Part shown: piece by piece, positions 52,182-60,809 of the stretch
How positions within the stretch are numbered: the first letter of the stretch is position 1
How the letters are laid out: each line of letters starts with the position of its first letter
NCBI RefSeq assembly: GCF_001468465.1
Contig: NZ_LNSA01000013.1
Coordinates: 50,830-114,829, forward strand
Direction of reading: 5' to 3'
From: Sphingopyxis sp. H115
GTDB lineage: Bacteria > Pseudomonadota > Alphaproteobacteria > Sphingomonadales > Sphingomonadaceae
DNA length: 64,000 bases
Translations under genes and position numbers: made by a program
The notes under the pieces: generated by a model
Databases searched by the model: none
What the model saw: the letters and a program-made list of their open reading frames with translations, nothing else
What the model was told of the DNA's origin: nothing

Positions 52182-52442
52182 CTAGTCGAACAGCCGCCCG
52201 ACCAGCTCGGCGCCGTCGTCCTTCAGCAAGATGACATCGCGAAACTGTGCGGGGGTCAGGCGCTGCGAGCTTCCATCGCCGAACCGGAGATCGTGCGTAT
52301 CGAAGGCTTTGCGATACTCGTAGATTCCGAACGTCGGTTTGATGAAGTTCCAATGGCGAGCGAGCGCCGAGCCGGGCTTGACGAGTGCAATACATTCGAT
52401 GTCTTTCGCCGGACGCTCAACGGGAGATTTAGGCTTCGGCAT
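52182..52442 (-). CDS. Hypothetical protein
   Basis: 86 residues with AGGAGGGGAAAC before ATG 52442. The middle part contains W-N-F-I-K-P-T-F-G-I-Y-E-Y-R-K-A-F and D-D-G-A-E-L-V-G-R-L-F-D near the end. No membrane segment, no family recognised. It stands alone between the RHH antitoxin and the next co-directional gene. Confidence 0.55.
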   Translation of the reverse strand: MPKPKSPVERPAKDIECIALVKPGSALARHWNFIKPTFGIYEYRKAFDTHDLRFGDGSSQRLTPAQFRDVILLKDDGAELVGRLFD

Positions 52443-52564
52443 GGGTAGTTTCCCCTCCTGTTATTTGCGAATCCTAGCAGGTTGCTCGAACCGGGCTTTC
52501 AAATTGCTGCCACCGGCCTGAGAAGACGTGCCCGGTTCAGATTCGCGCAATTCTATAAAGACGT

Positions 52565-53176
52565 TCATCTCCGCTCTTTCGGCCCCGACCGCACGCCGCG
52601 CCGCTTGCGGCGCATCGAGCTGGAGCGCGCGGGCGGAACGTCCGCGCTCATTTCCGCACGGCGCCTACGTTCCTCGCGCCCCCATTCGGCGAAAAGCGGA
52701 CTGATGTGGGTCTGGATCATCACGTCCAGCTCAAGGTCGGGCATGGCCGCGATCTTGGCTTTGCGATCACGCTCCCATTCGACATCGCTGCGCGGACGTA
52801 CCTCGCCTTCGTGAACGATCAGTCGGCCGTCACGAAACATATTGATGTAGGTCAGCAAATAGCCCGCATTGCCGGGGCATTTGCAGCGATCCCAATAGCG
52901 GATGAATGCGGCGCGATCCGGTTCGGCGATCGCGCGCAGCTCGGCGCGCGCGCGCCACCAGTTTCGAGCCTCGCGATCGCGGTTCGCTTGCTGGTTCTCG
53001 ACGAATGCTCTGCCGCGCGCGTCGAGCAATTCCTCCGGCGTCGGCTGGCTCTCGGCGATCTCGGCGGCGAAGAGCGGGAATTTCTCGCGATCCAGACGCA
53101 GGCGGCGTTCCGCCGCCTTCAATTTCCGGTTCGTCCGCTCATAGGCATAGATTCCGTGGTGTGGAGTGAAGCGCAT
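52565..53176 (-). CDS. Hypothetical Arg-rich protein
   Basis: 203 residues from ATG 53176; the frame is open further upstream but that part is low complexity. It contains a strongly basic C-terminus (M-R-R-K-R-R-G-V-R-S-G-P-K-E-R-R), an F-I-R-Y-W-D-R-C-K-C-P-G-N segment and a run of charged helices. It is probably a nucleic-acid-associated accessory protein. No family recognised. Confidence 0.6.
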   Translation of the reverse strand: MRFTPHHGIYAYERTNRKLKAAERRLRLDREKFPLFAAEIAESQPTPEELLDARGRAFVENQQANRDREARNWWRARAELRAIAEPDRAAFIRYWDRCKCPGNAGYLLTYINMFRDGRLIVHEGEVRPRSDVEWERDRKAKIAAMPDLELDVMIQTHISPLFAEWGREERRRRAEMSADVPPARSSSMRRKRRGVRSGPKERR

Positions 53177-53270
53177 GGCATTATATCCGACGCAGCGCGG
53201 CCACGGTGGGGTGGATACCTCACCGGCTGCGGTGAAAAAATATGTTGAAGTGACGAAGGGGGCTTGAGAG

Positions 53271-53576
53271 CTAGTCGGGCCGCCAGCGCACGACCAGATC
53301 GGCCATTTGATCGCGATACTGATCGCCAAACGCGTTGATATACACGGCCCCGCCGTGCTGACCGAGAAAGGCGAAGACAGTCGCAATGTCGGCCGCAACA
53401 TCCCGGTCGACGCCGAACAGGTCGGTCACCGGAAAATGGCCCCATTGGTCGCCATCCCACCATGCGAGCAGGAAATTCGCGACACGGGCAGATTGACCCG
53501 TGTCCGACCGCGCGACGTCGAGCAGACGGTTAAGCGCGGATTTCACCTCGGGGTGCGCGAGAATTTCCACATTCAT
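53271..53576 (-). CDS. DUF7673-type small protein
   Basis: 101 residues. N-terminal S-A-L-N-R-L-L-D-V-A-R-S-D-T-G-Q-S-A-R-V-A-N-F-L-L, then W-W-D and D-L-F-G-V-D-R-D-V-A-A-D-I-A-T-V match a small family carried by alphaproteobacterial plasmids that I recall as DUF7673. It precedes the co-directional gene cluster 52182-53176. Function unknown. Confidence 0.6.
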   Translation of the reverse strand: MNVEILAHPEVKSALNRLLDVARSDTGQSARVANFLLAWWDGDQWGHFPVTDLFGVDRDVAADIATVFAFLGQHGGAVYINAFGDQYRDQMADLVVRWRPD

Positions 53577-53624
53577 CGGTTCGGCTCCTTCGGTCGGTGT
53601 ATCAAGAAAATCGAATGTCGTCAG

Positions 53625-53978
53625 TCACCGGGCCTGATCGTGTTTCGAGGCGCGCGCGAGTTCATGAAAACGCCAAGCGACATTTTCCGCGAGCACTGCG
53701 AGCCGGGGAAGGTCGCAACTCTGAATCTCTTCCTCGATGCTGATCCGGCGGAGGCTTTCCGCTCGCTGCGCGTCTGCGTCGGTCGGCGCCGCCATCGGCG
53801 CTGACGGTGCCGCAATCATTGAAAACCGCGCCCACTGTTGGGTGAGCCATGCAATCAGGCCCGGCTTGTCGGTCGGAACGTCGATCTGTTCCCAGGTCCC
53901 GCCGTTCGCGCGGACCAAGCCCGCTGCGTCGCTTTGATTTCCCGTCCATTCGCCAGTGCTGGTCAGATAGAGTCGCAT
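53625..53978 (-). CDS. Hypothetical protein
   Basis: 117 residues. It begins M-R-L-Y-L-T-S-T-G-E-W-T-G-N-Q and has W-E-Q-I-D-V-P-T-D-K-P-G-L-I-A-W-L, typical of short plasmid accessory proteins that use a Tyr/Trp-rich N-terminal beta region. The C-terminal half is helical. No catalytic motif is visible. It lies 27 bases after the DUF2493 gene and is likely co-expressed. Confidence 0.6.
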   Translation of the reverse strand: MRLYLTSTGEWTGNQSDAAGLVRANGGTWEQIDVPTDKPGLIAWLTQQWARFSMIAAPSAPMAAPTDADAQRAESLRRISIEEEIQSCDLPRLAVLAENVAWRFHELARASKHDQAR

Positions 53979-54005
53979 CGTAATTCTCCCGATGGGCGAA
54001 AGCGA

Positions 54006-54974
54006 TCAGGCGTGAGCCTGATCGCGGATCGCAAAATCTGCATGTTTGAAGATGGTGAGCGGGACGCCAGCGGCGCGAAGATTCTGCGAGAGATTGATCT
54101 GGATGCCGCTGCCTTCGCAAATGACCGCTTCAACGGGAAGCAACCGCTGAATGGAACGATTGCGCTCGAACGCGGCGCGGTTCCCAAGCCGACGGTTAAG
54201 CCCAAAGGCGACAAGCGGCACCCCGCGCGCGGCGGCCCATGCCGCGCCGATGGCGTCGGCGCCCTTGTGCTGCCCGGTCGTGACAAGCGTCATTGCGGGA
54301 ATGCGGGCCTTGATGGTGTCGAGGCGGTCCCAAATCGCCTGATGTTCGGTCCAGTCCTGACCACCCGACAAAACAACAACCGGACCGGTCGGGGCGTGTG
54401 CTTCCCGCTTTTCCGCTGCGCGCGCCGCGAGATAGTCGCGCGCGTCGATCTGCGAAGCGGTGAGCGTGCGGCTCGTCCGGCTGCCGGTAGTCGCGGACCA
54501 AGGTCGGCCGCATTCGACGCGGTAAATCTCGGCCGCATGGTCGCGCATCATTTCGATCGCCGCGACGGCTTCGTGCAGGGACTGGCAAAGACGCTGCGTT
54601 TCCTCGACCTTCACCGCATGGATTTCGGAAGGGTCCATGACGCGGGCCAGCTCGCCAAGTTCGCGCGCGGCGTCATCCTCTTGCCGCGAAAGTTGCTGCG
54701 CCACCTTGTGGAAGCTGTTGACGATCCCCCAAGCGATACGAGGTGCGACAAGTGCAAGGCGCGTATCGGCAAAGAGGTTGAAAATCTCGCCGGTTACGTG
54801 GGCCGCAACGGCGCGCGCTGCGTCGGCGTCGGGCAAGTCGTCGGCCGTCGGTTCGTCGTGGATGGAAAGCTGGCTGGCGGCAATTTCGCTGGTGAAAGCG
54901 CCCGCGAAGGCGTCGGCGCTGGTGAGGCTGGCATAATGTTCTGCGAGGTCGGCAAAGTTATCGAAGCGGGCCAT
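54006..54974 (-). CDS. DUF2493/SLOG-domain protein
   Basis: 322 residues from ATG 54974 (AGGAAATTTC upstream). The first ~190 residues are helical with no clear motif. The C-terminal ~120 residues form a SLOG-type Rossmann domain: V-V-V-L-S-G-G-Q-D-W-T, H-K-G-A-D-A-I-G-A-A-W-A, V-I-C-E-G-S-G. Related SLOG/DUF2493 proteins bind nucleotide-like signals and are found on ICEs and plasmids. It lies next to the DUF736 gene, a common pairing in alphaproteobacterial elements. Confidence 0.85.
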   Translation of the reverse strand: MARFDNFADLAEHYASLTSADAFAGAFTSEIAASQLSIHDEPTADDLPDADAARAVAAHVTGEIFNLFADTRLALVAPRIAWGIVNSFHKVAQQLSRQEDDAARELGELARVMDPSEIHAVKVEETQRLCQSLHEAVAAIEMMRDHAAEIYRVECGRPWSATTGSRTSRTLTASQIDARDYLAARAAEKREAHAPTGPVVVLSGGQDWTEHQAIWDRLDTIKARIPAMTLVTTGQHKGADAIGAAWAAARGVPLVAFGLNRRLGNRAAFERNRSIQRLLPVEAVICEGSGIQINLSQNLRAAGVPLTIFKHADFAIRDQAHA

Positions 54975-55087
54975 GATGAAATTTCCTGTTCGCCGCTTCG
55001 GAAAATGGATAAGCATCGAAGCGGACATTGACCAATGTTCAGCCATGAGAGGCCGGAAGAGCTAGACCCTCTCCCGGCCTCCTTTAT

Positions 55088-55585
55088 TCAGGCGGTCGCC
55101 TTGTCGGCGGTTTCACCCCCCTTCCCTGCTGCGCCCTTGCCCTTGCCGCTCTGCGGCGCGTCGGGCGCGGTGCTGTCACCGAGACCTTCCTGCGGGGCGG
55201 CTTCATTGTCGCCGCCTTCGCCCATCGGGGGCAGTTCGGTTTGCCCAGCGGGCATGTCCTGCCGCGCGCGGCGGCGCGTCCATGCGACCGCAAAACCTCC
55301 CTTGCCGTCACCGAACAGAGCAATGTCCATCGGCCGCGACATGCTCGGATCGTCGATGCGGCCCTGATAGAAGACCTCGCCGCTCGAACGGATGACTTGC
55401 TCGAACACCGCGCCGATCTTGATCCAGGTCCGCGCGTTGGTGAGTGCCATTACCTCGAATTTGGGAGCCTTCGGGTTGTCGCTGACGAAGCGGCGCAAAC
55501 CGATGGTGTTGGAAAAGGCGAGCGTATCGATCTTGCCGATATAGCCGCCATTGTCCGCCGGATTGAGAAAACCAATATTCGCCAT
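55088..55585 (-). CDS. DUF736 family protein
   Basis: 165 residues. The conserved ~100-residue core (I-G-F-L-N-P...Y-I-G-K-I-D-T-L-A-F, P-K-F-E-V-M, W-I-K-I-G-A-V-F) is followed by a Gly/Ala/Pro tail. DUF736 proteins are markers of alphaproteobacterial mobile elements; their function is unknown. A structured element lies about 300 bases upstream of its start. Confidence 0.88.
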   Translation of the reverse strand: MANIGFLNPADNGGYIGKIDTLAFSNTIGLRRFVSDNPKAPKFEVMALTNARTWIKIGAVFEQVIRSSGEVFYQGRIDDPSMSRPMDIALFGDGKGGFAVAWTRRRARQDMPAGQTELPPMGEGGDNEAAPQEGLGDSTAPDAPQSGKGKGAAGKGGETADKATA

Positions 55586-55891
55586 GTCTGTTACTCCAGA
55601 TATTAGGGCAATGCCCCCGTTGATGAAGTCAAAGCGGCGTTGCCGTCTTGACCATTACTTAATAGCGGCGGCGTCAAATCCGGTCTATCGCATTGTTTTC
55701 TTGACGAAATTCCGATCCTCTTTGGTGAGCCGGAGCATCAAACAGACGCGCGGTAGCGCGGCCAACGAAGATCTCCCGGCCCGACCAGGGCCGGTTCCAT
55801 ATCGGTCGGGGAAAGCGATGCGATGCCCTCACCTGTCCATCCCCTTCGGAGCCGCCGTCGCAGGCCCCAAGAAGCAGACGGGGGATAGCGC

Positions 55892-55992
55892 GGGGCAAGC
55901 TGAAAAACGGAAGGTTCCGACGCGCAGCGGTGGAAAGCCGTAGGCCCGAAGGGCCGGTTTTCTGCTTGAGCGCCCGCAGGGCGCGTCCCCGC
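55892..55992 (-). ncRNA. Structured element, copy 2, upstream of DUF736
   Basis: Diverged copy of the element at 50633-50722. It keeps CAAGC-x-GAAAA (55896-55906) and TTTTC-x-GCTTG (55958-55968), with a changed but still paired GGCCC-GAA-GGGCC (55943-55955; on the minus strand a TTCG tetraloop) and GCGCCC-GCA-GGGCGC (55970-55984). The remaining non-coding part (55586-55891 and 55993-56502) has scattered GC palindromes but no gene that I can support. Confidence 0.6.
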
Positions 55993-56502
55993 GTGCCGCC
56001 GGATGCGACGCCGGGAGCCTGAAAGGCGGCGTAGAAGGGAGAGGGGCAGGTTTGCGCGCACCCCGGCGCCTCGGCACGCGATTAGCGTGGCGAGGCCTCG
56101 AGAATGACGGCGGGCGCCAAAGGGCGGCCGACCATCTTCCCATGCCCCTGATCGTTACCCGAAGGGACGAGACCCGCAGGGGCTCGGCGAGCTTGGTCGC
56201 GATCGCAGAATCGCGGCCTTAGCGAGTAGAGCAGGTTGCCGATCGGCGTATGCCGCTCGGTGGCCCGCCTTTCCGTGCTCCAATTCTCGGATCAACCCCC
56301 TCCCCCAATCCATCAGCCGCAGAATCCCGCACTTTCCGGACGAAATGTCGGGGGATATTCGCGCCAGCGAGACTTCGGCGGAGCCGTATTATTGACGTCA
56401 GACACACCCCCCTTTCTGGGTATAGCGCGACAGCGAAAAGTCTGATTTCATTGACCTCGGTCGTTCGAGGCCCTCGCCGGACCGCGACCGAACAACAGCA
56501 GG

Positions 56503-57045
56503 ATGAAGACGATGATCGTGACAACGAGCTTGTCGCGCCGGGGCCTTGTGCGCGCCGGCGGAGGACTTTTGCTGACCGGCATATTGCCGATCGACGACAA
56601 TGTGAGCGATTGGGGGCGCAGCCTGCAGGGCCGCGGCGCGGATCGCTTCGAGCGTGCACAAGAATTCTACCAGGGCGTAGCCGCGGGACTTTATCGGGAT
56701 CCGCGCGACCTTCTCTATCAGGCGGGGATCGTGGCGCAGCTCGGCATCGGCGCATATTTGCTCGATCTTGGCGCTTCGGACGATTGGTGCCGGCAGCGGA
56801 TCGGCCTCTTCGTCGACAAGGCATTGGCGATTGCGAACGGGGCAGGTTTGGATCATCGTCAGCCCGACATGCTCGAACTGGCCCGGCTGCTCTCACCCTA
56901 TGGGCAATGGCGCGGGCCTTTTGCGGCCGATCTGCCGATGACCGCGGCGATCGACGAGCTTCGCGTGTCGGCGACACTAAATGACTTGCTTGCGAAGGTG
57001 CGGCGCCGGCTCGCCGGCGAGCGCATCGAAGCGCGCGCACGATGA
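56503..57045 (+). CDS. Tat-signal-like protein, copy 1 of a duplicated pair
   Basis: 180 residues. The N-terminus has a twin-arginine signal (S-R-R-G-L-V-R-A-G-G-G-L-L-L-T-G). The mature helical domain contains L-L-Y-Q-A-G-I-V-A-Q-L-G, W-C-R-Q-R-I-G-L-F-V-D-K-A and L-L-S-P-Y-G-Q-W-R-G. A second gene at 57466 has the same sequence plan. It overlaps the sigma-like gene by four bases. No family is recognised; the pairing suggests an exported sensor or anti-sigma-type partner, but this is inference. Confidence 0.65.
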   Translation: MKTMIVTTSLSRRGLVRAGGGLLLTGILPIDDNVSDWGRSLQGRGADRFERAQEFYQGVAAGLYRDPRDLLYQAGIVAQLGIGAYLLDLGASDDWCRQRIGLFVDKALAIANGAGLDHRQPDMLELARLLSPYGQWRGPFAADLPMTAAIDELRVSATLNDLLAKVRRRLAGERIEARAR

Positions 57046-57329
57046 AATGGCATCATCACTTGTCGCGCGCTTATTGGCTCCGGATCCGCGCGAAGCGCTA
57101 TCCGCATTATGCTCGTCGGCTCGGCGCTGATCCGCCGGTCCTCGATCAACTGGATCTGGCGATGGACCTGTTGTGGCCCTTCGCGCGGCGCGTGTTCCTC
57201 ATGCACCGCGTCGATGATCTGTCCTATGGAGCGATTGCGACCGCGGTCGACGTCGACGTGGCGACGATCGAACGCTGTATCGCCGATGCGCTGTGGTCGG
57301 TCAGAATGGTTCGCCGGGAGTTCGAGTGA
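57042..57329 (+). CDS. Sigma-70 region-4-like helix-turn-helix protein, copy 1
   Basis: 95 residues. The C-terminal part (F-L-M-H-R-V-D-D-L-S-Y-G-A-I-A-T-A-V-D-V-D-V-A-T-I-E-R-C-I-A-D-A-L) is the helix-turn-helix of sigma region 4. There is no region 2, so it cannot be a full sigma factor. It overlaps the Tat-signal gene by four bases and is paralogous to 57969-58268. Confidence 0.75.
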   Translation: MKWHHHLSRAYWLRIRAKRYPHYARRLGADPPVLDQLDLAMDLLWPFARRVFLMHRVDDLSYGAIATAVDVDVATIERCIADALWSVRMVRREFE

Positions 57330-57465
57330 GCCCGCGGAACCGCTGTAACGTGAGCCTCATGTTACCCCCCATTTATTGGAATACCAATTTACAGGGGGTG
57401 ACTTAACCACCGTGAACCTGATCCTTTCCGCGTGCGCGACCCGCGCACAATTCGGGGGACGTCAG

Positions 57466-57972
57466 ATGGAACGCCGGACCTTCATTGGCGGATTGAACGC
57501 GGCCGCGGGGATCGTCGGCGTGGGCTATCTTGGCGCTTCACCGATTTCCCCCGGCAACGAACAATACGAGGATGCGCAGTGGCGGCTGCAGAACGCGCGA
57601 GCGTTTTTCCCGAAGGGAGAAATCGTGCGCGCGGGCGACCTGCTCTATCAATTGGGCATTGTATCGCAGCTCGCCCTGACGGCATGCGTCATTGCTGAAG
57701 GATGGACGGACGACGATTGTCGCCGGAGGATTGGACTGGACGTCGGCAAAGCCCTCTTCTTTGCGAAGGCTGCCGGACTGCAATTCGATTCCGATCGCTT
57801 CGCGCGCCTCGTCCCGCTTTTGTCGCCCTACGGACGATGGCGATCGCCGCCAACGAGCGGTCGCATCCAAGTCGGGACGATCGACCCCGGCGCGAAAGCC
57901 GCGGTCTCCGAGCTGCTGGTATCGGTACAGTCGCACCTGGTCGGCGCCGACGGCGAGGGAGGTGATCGATGA
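57466..57972 (+). CDS. Tat-signal-like protein, copy 2
   Basis: 168 residues from ATG 57466 (GGGGGACG upstream); an in-frame ATG at 57376 gives a longer start without a clean Tat signal. The N-terminus M-E-R-R-T-F-I-G-G-L-N-A-A-A-G fits a twin-arginine signal. It aligns with copy 1 over L-L-Y-Q-L-G-I-V-S-Q-L-A, R-R-R-I-G-L-D-V-G-K-A and L-L-S-P-Y-G-R-W-R-S. It overlaps the sigma-like copy 2 by four bases. Confidence 0.65.
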   Translation: MERRTFIGGLNAAAGIVGVGYLGASPISPGNEQYEDAQWRLQNARAFFPKGEIVRAGDLLYQLGIVSQLALTACVIAEGWTDDDCRRRIGLDVGKALFFAKAAGLQFDSDRFARLVPLLSPYGRWRSPPTSGRIQVGTIDPGAKAAVSELLVSVQSHLVGADGEGGDR

Positions 57973-58268
57973 TGTGGCATCATCGCATCGCGCGGAACTA
58001 TTGGCTGCATGTCCGATTGCGACATTACCCGGCGTTTGCGCAGAGTATCGGCCCAGCCCCGGAACTCCGCGAGCAAGTGAAGCTCGGGATCCAGCTCGTT
58101 TGGCCGTTAGCGCGGTCCGTCTTTCTCCTGAATTGCGTACACGATTTGAGTTATCGCCAGATAGCGACATGCGTCGGGGTCGATGTCCGCACCGTCGAGT
58201 TGTGCCTCGCCGATGCACTGATTTCGATGTGGATGATCTGTGACGAGTTTGGCGAAACGCCCTGCTGA
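57969..58268 (+). CDS. Sigma-70 region-4-like helix-turn-helix protein, copy 2
   Basis: 99 residues, paralogous to 57042-57329 along the whole length (W-H-H-R-I-A-R-N-Y-W-L, L-V-W-P-L-A-R-S-V-F-L-L, L-S-Y-R-Q-I-A-T-C-V-G-V-D-V-R-T-V-E-L-C-L-A-D-A-L). The cassette of Tat-type plus region-4-like gene is thus present twice in tandem. Divergence between copies is high, so the duplication is not recent. Confidence 0.75.
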   Translation: MMWHHRIARNYWLHVRLRHYPAFAQSIGPAPELREQVKLGIQLVWPLARSVFLLNCVHDLSYRQIATCVGVDVRTVELCLADALISMWMICDEFGETPC

Positions 58269-58388
58269 TCTCGCACGATGGGCTACGTGATCGCGCCGCA
58301 TCGCATGCCCCTTCACGGCCTGTATTACAATCTTGCCTCATCCTCAAATTTGTCTTACGCAAGATGGCTTAGTCATCGGGAGATGCGC

Positions 58389-58982
58389 ATGAGGATCTTT
58401 AACGTGCGATTGTCGCGCGAGGAAGAAGCTGAGCTGGCGGCCGCGGCGAAGAAGTCGGGTCGTAGCAAGTCGGAGATCGCGCGCGATGCGATTTCCGCGC
58501 ATCTGAAGTCGATGGCCGATGATGAGCGGCGCTGGGAAACGCTTCATGACGATTGGAGCGAATATGGGTCCGCAGTCCAGGACGCCTATGAATCCCTTGT
58601 CGGCCAACAGATTGCCAAGCTCGAGGCGGTTCGCAAAGCGTTCGAGTCACGCCTCGTCGAGATAGGGAATCTGGATTGGGAAAAGGCGATTGAGCCGGTT
58701 TACGAGGTTTTTCGGCGCAAGGTGATCGAGAAGTCAGTCATCGCATATGCCCCGAATCCCTACATTGGGGGACGAGATCCCAAAGAGCCAGAGATGGGCG
58801 CCGTGATCGGGTTTGCGGCCGACGACACCCATGACCTTGTGATCCCGCTTGAGCAGGCATTCTATGACTATTGCCACGCCTCAGGCTGGGATGCCTTCAA
58901 CGAAATTCCAGCAGTCTATGCGCGAGCGCGGGCGCGCCTCGAGGCGGAAGATAAGGATCGACAGCGATCGAGTGCGAATTAG
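58389..58982 (+). CDS. RHH-domain protein with long C-terminal part
   Basis: 197 residues; ATG 58389 has CGGGAG six bases upstream, and ATG 58383 is also possible. The N-terminus (R-I-F-N-V-R-L-S-R-E-E-E-A-E-L-A-A-A-A-K) is a ribbon-helix-helix with the S-K-S-E-I-A-R-D-A-I helix. The remaining ~150 residues are helical and acidic with a Y-A-P-N-P-Y motif. It may be a regulator or toxin-antitoxin-like protein; no partner is apparent. Confidence 0.65.
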   Translation: MRIFNVRLSREEEAELAAAAKKSGRSKSEIARDAISAHLKSMADDERRWETLHDDWSEYGSAVQDAYESLVGQQIAKLEAVRKAFESRLVEIGNLDWEKAIEPVYEVFRRKVIEKSVIAYAPNPYIGGRDPKEPEMGAVIGFAADDTHDLVIPLEQAFYDYCHASGWDAFNEIPAVYARARARLEAEDKDRQRSSAN

Positions 58983-59058
58983 GGATTCGCAGATGCGATC
59001 CAGTTGATAATATGCCGATCTTCAGTTCGTGTTCGGCAAAGAAACGAGGAAAATTTTT

Positions 59059-59559
59059 ATGGCGCTGCAGGATCTATGGCTGGAAGGCATCGATGTCGAT
59101 GCGGCGCTGTACGATGTTCGTGATGACGATACGCAGGCGTGGGAAGTGCGTGCGCTTGCGGGCGCGAGCATTGGTATCGATCCGATCGCGGGGCTGCGCG
59201 CCGTCATCGAGCTCAGTACCGCTCTGGAGCGCATCGTTCGCGGCGAAGATGAGGGCAAGACGCAACTTGCCAGCATCCTCGGCCGCGCCGGCGACGACTA
59301 TCAGCGGTGCCTATGGTACACGGTCGCGGGCCGCGATCCGCTCGCGGTCGCGACGTCGTTCGGCGAGCTCGAGAAGTTGATGGCTGCTCGCGCGATGCTC
59401 TGGGTCGAGGCCGACGATCGCGGTCTTACGCCGGCGAAGTCGGACAATCCCTATTGGTCGACAGCGCCGGAGGGGCCGCGAGCGTCCTTCAGCGAGCGTT
59501 TCGAGCTCGGCGCCCATTGGACCCCATTTCTGCCTTCTGAATTGCTCCCGGAGGACTGA
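59059..59559 (+). CDS. Hypothetical protein upstream of the DUF1173 gene
   Basis: 166 residues from ATG 59059 (GAGGAAAATT upstream). It contains F-x-R-x-F-E-L-G-A-H-W-T-P-F near the end and a Trp/Tyr pair (C-L-W-Y-T-V-A-G-R-D-P). Soluble, helical, no family recognised. The DUF1173 gene begins three bases after its stop. Confidence 0.6.
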   Translation: MALQDLWLEGIDVDAALYDVRDDDTQAWEVRALAGASIGIDPIAGLRAVIELSTALERIVRGEDEGKTQLASILGRAGDDYQRCLWYTVAGRDPLAVATSFGELEKLMAARAMLWVEADDRGLTPAKSDNPYWSTAPEGPRASFSERFELGAHWTPFLPSELLPED

Positions 59560-59561
59560 CC

Positions 59562-60791
59562 ATGCAGCGCTACTATGTTCTCGACCGGGAAATGGCCGCA
59601 GGCGAAGACGGGTTCGAGGCGATGGTGGCGCGAGCCTATACGCTCAAGCAGGCAGTGCGCTGCCTCTGCCGGCGCGACATCGCGCTCGATCTCTATATCG
59701 CCCATCGACATGGCGGGCATGTGCTGTCGCGCTGGCCCGGGACGGGCCCGCGGCACGCACCACACTGCGATCATTATGAGGCGCCCGATCATCTGACGGG
59801 GCTCGGCCAGGTTCTCGGCAGCGCGATCGTCGACGACATCGACAATGGCGTGACGACGCTCAAGTTCGGTTTCCCGCTGTCCAAAGGGCCAGCGCGCGCG
59901 GCGCCGGCGTCGTTCACGAACGACAAGCCTGACGTGAAGGCCACGGGCCAGCGACTGTCGATGCGCGGTATGCTGCATTTCCTTTGGGATCGGGCGCAGC
60001 TCACGCACTGGCATCCTCGGATGGCGGGCAAGCGCAACTGGTACATCGTTCGCCGGCAGCTCCTGAATGCGGCGCTCGGCTGCAAGGTGCGCGGCGATCC
60101 TCTCGCGCAGCGGCTTTTCGTGCCCGAGACATTCCGTCTTGATGACAAGGACGCGATCGCGGGCCGTCAGGACGCGGAGCTAGCCATTGCGCGATCGGAG
60201 CCCGGCAGGATTATGATCCTGATCGGCGAGATCCGTTCGATCGAGAGCGCGCGCTATGGCGAAAAGATCCTGATCAAGCATATGCCCCAGCGGCCGTTCC
60301 TCATGGATGCCGATATGGCGCGCCGCTTCCATAAGCGGTTCGCGGCGGAAGAGGAGCTTTGGCGGTCCGACGATCGCGACGGCAGTTTGATCCTGGCCGC
60401 GAGCTTTTCGATGGGGGCGTCGGGCCTCGCGCAAATATTCGAGATGTCGGTGATGCCCGTTACTCGCGAATGGATCCCCTATGAGGGGCTCGAGGAGCGG
60501 ATGTTGGTCACCCAAGCGATCGAAGAGAAGCGCCATTTCGTGAAGGGGATGCGGGTCAATCTCGGTCTCGAGATGCCGATCGCGAGCTTGACGCTTACCG
60601 ACACCGGCGGAGAAGCCACGGCGGTATATCTCGCGCATAATCTGCCCGAGCCTCGATATGACGAAGCGCTCGAGCAGCTCATGCGGACGCAAGGCGTCCA
60701 GCATGTGACGTGGCGGCCCGGTGACCGGCTGCAGTCAGCGCAGAGCGGTACAACTCCAATTATGGTGGCGGGCACCTCGACCGCACACTGA
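59562..60791 (+). CDS. DUF1173 family protein
   Basis: 409 residues. A short N-terminal Cys/His-rich segment (C-L-C-R-R-D and H-A-P-H-C-D-H-Y) resembles the finger motif of DUF1173 proteins. The larger domain has L-I-G-E-I-R-S-I-E and L-H-F-L-W-D-R-A. DUF1173 proteins are encoded on plasmids and ICEs of alphaproteobacteria and have no known function. It follows the hypothetical gene closely and probably forms an operon with it. Confidence 0.85.
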   Translation: MQRYYVLDREMAAGEDGFEAMVARAYTLKQAVRCLCRRDIALDLYIAHRHGGHVLSRWPGTGPRHAPHCDHYEAPDHLTGLGQVLGSAIVDDIDNGVTTLKFGFPLSKGPARAAPASFTNDKPDVKATGQRLSMRGMLHFLWDRAQLTHWHPRMAGKRNWYIVRRQLLNAALGCKVRGDPLAQRLFVPETFRLDDKDAIAGRQDAELAIARSEPGRIMILIGEIRSIESARYGEKILIKHMPQRPFLMDADMARRFHKRFAAEEELWRSDDRDGSLILAASFSMGASGLAQIFEMSVMPVTREWIPYEGLEERMLVTQAIEEKRHFVKGMRVNLGLEMPIASLTLTDTGGEATAVYLAHNLPEPRYDEALEQLMRTQGVQHVTWRPGDRLQSAQSGTTPIMVAGTSTAH

Positions 60792-60809
60792 GGCACATTT
60801 GGAGCGTCT

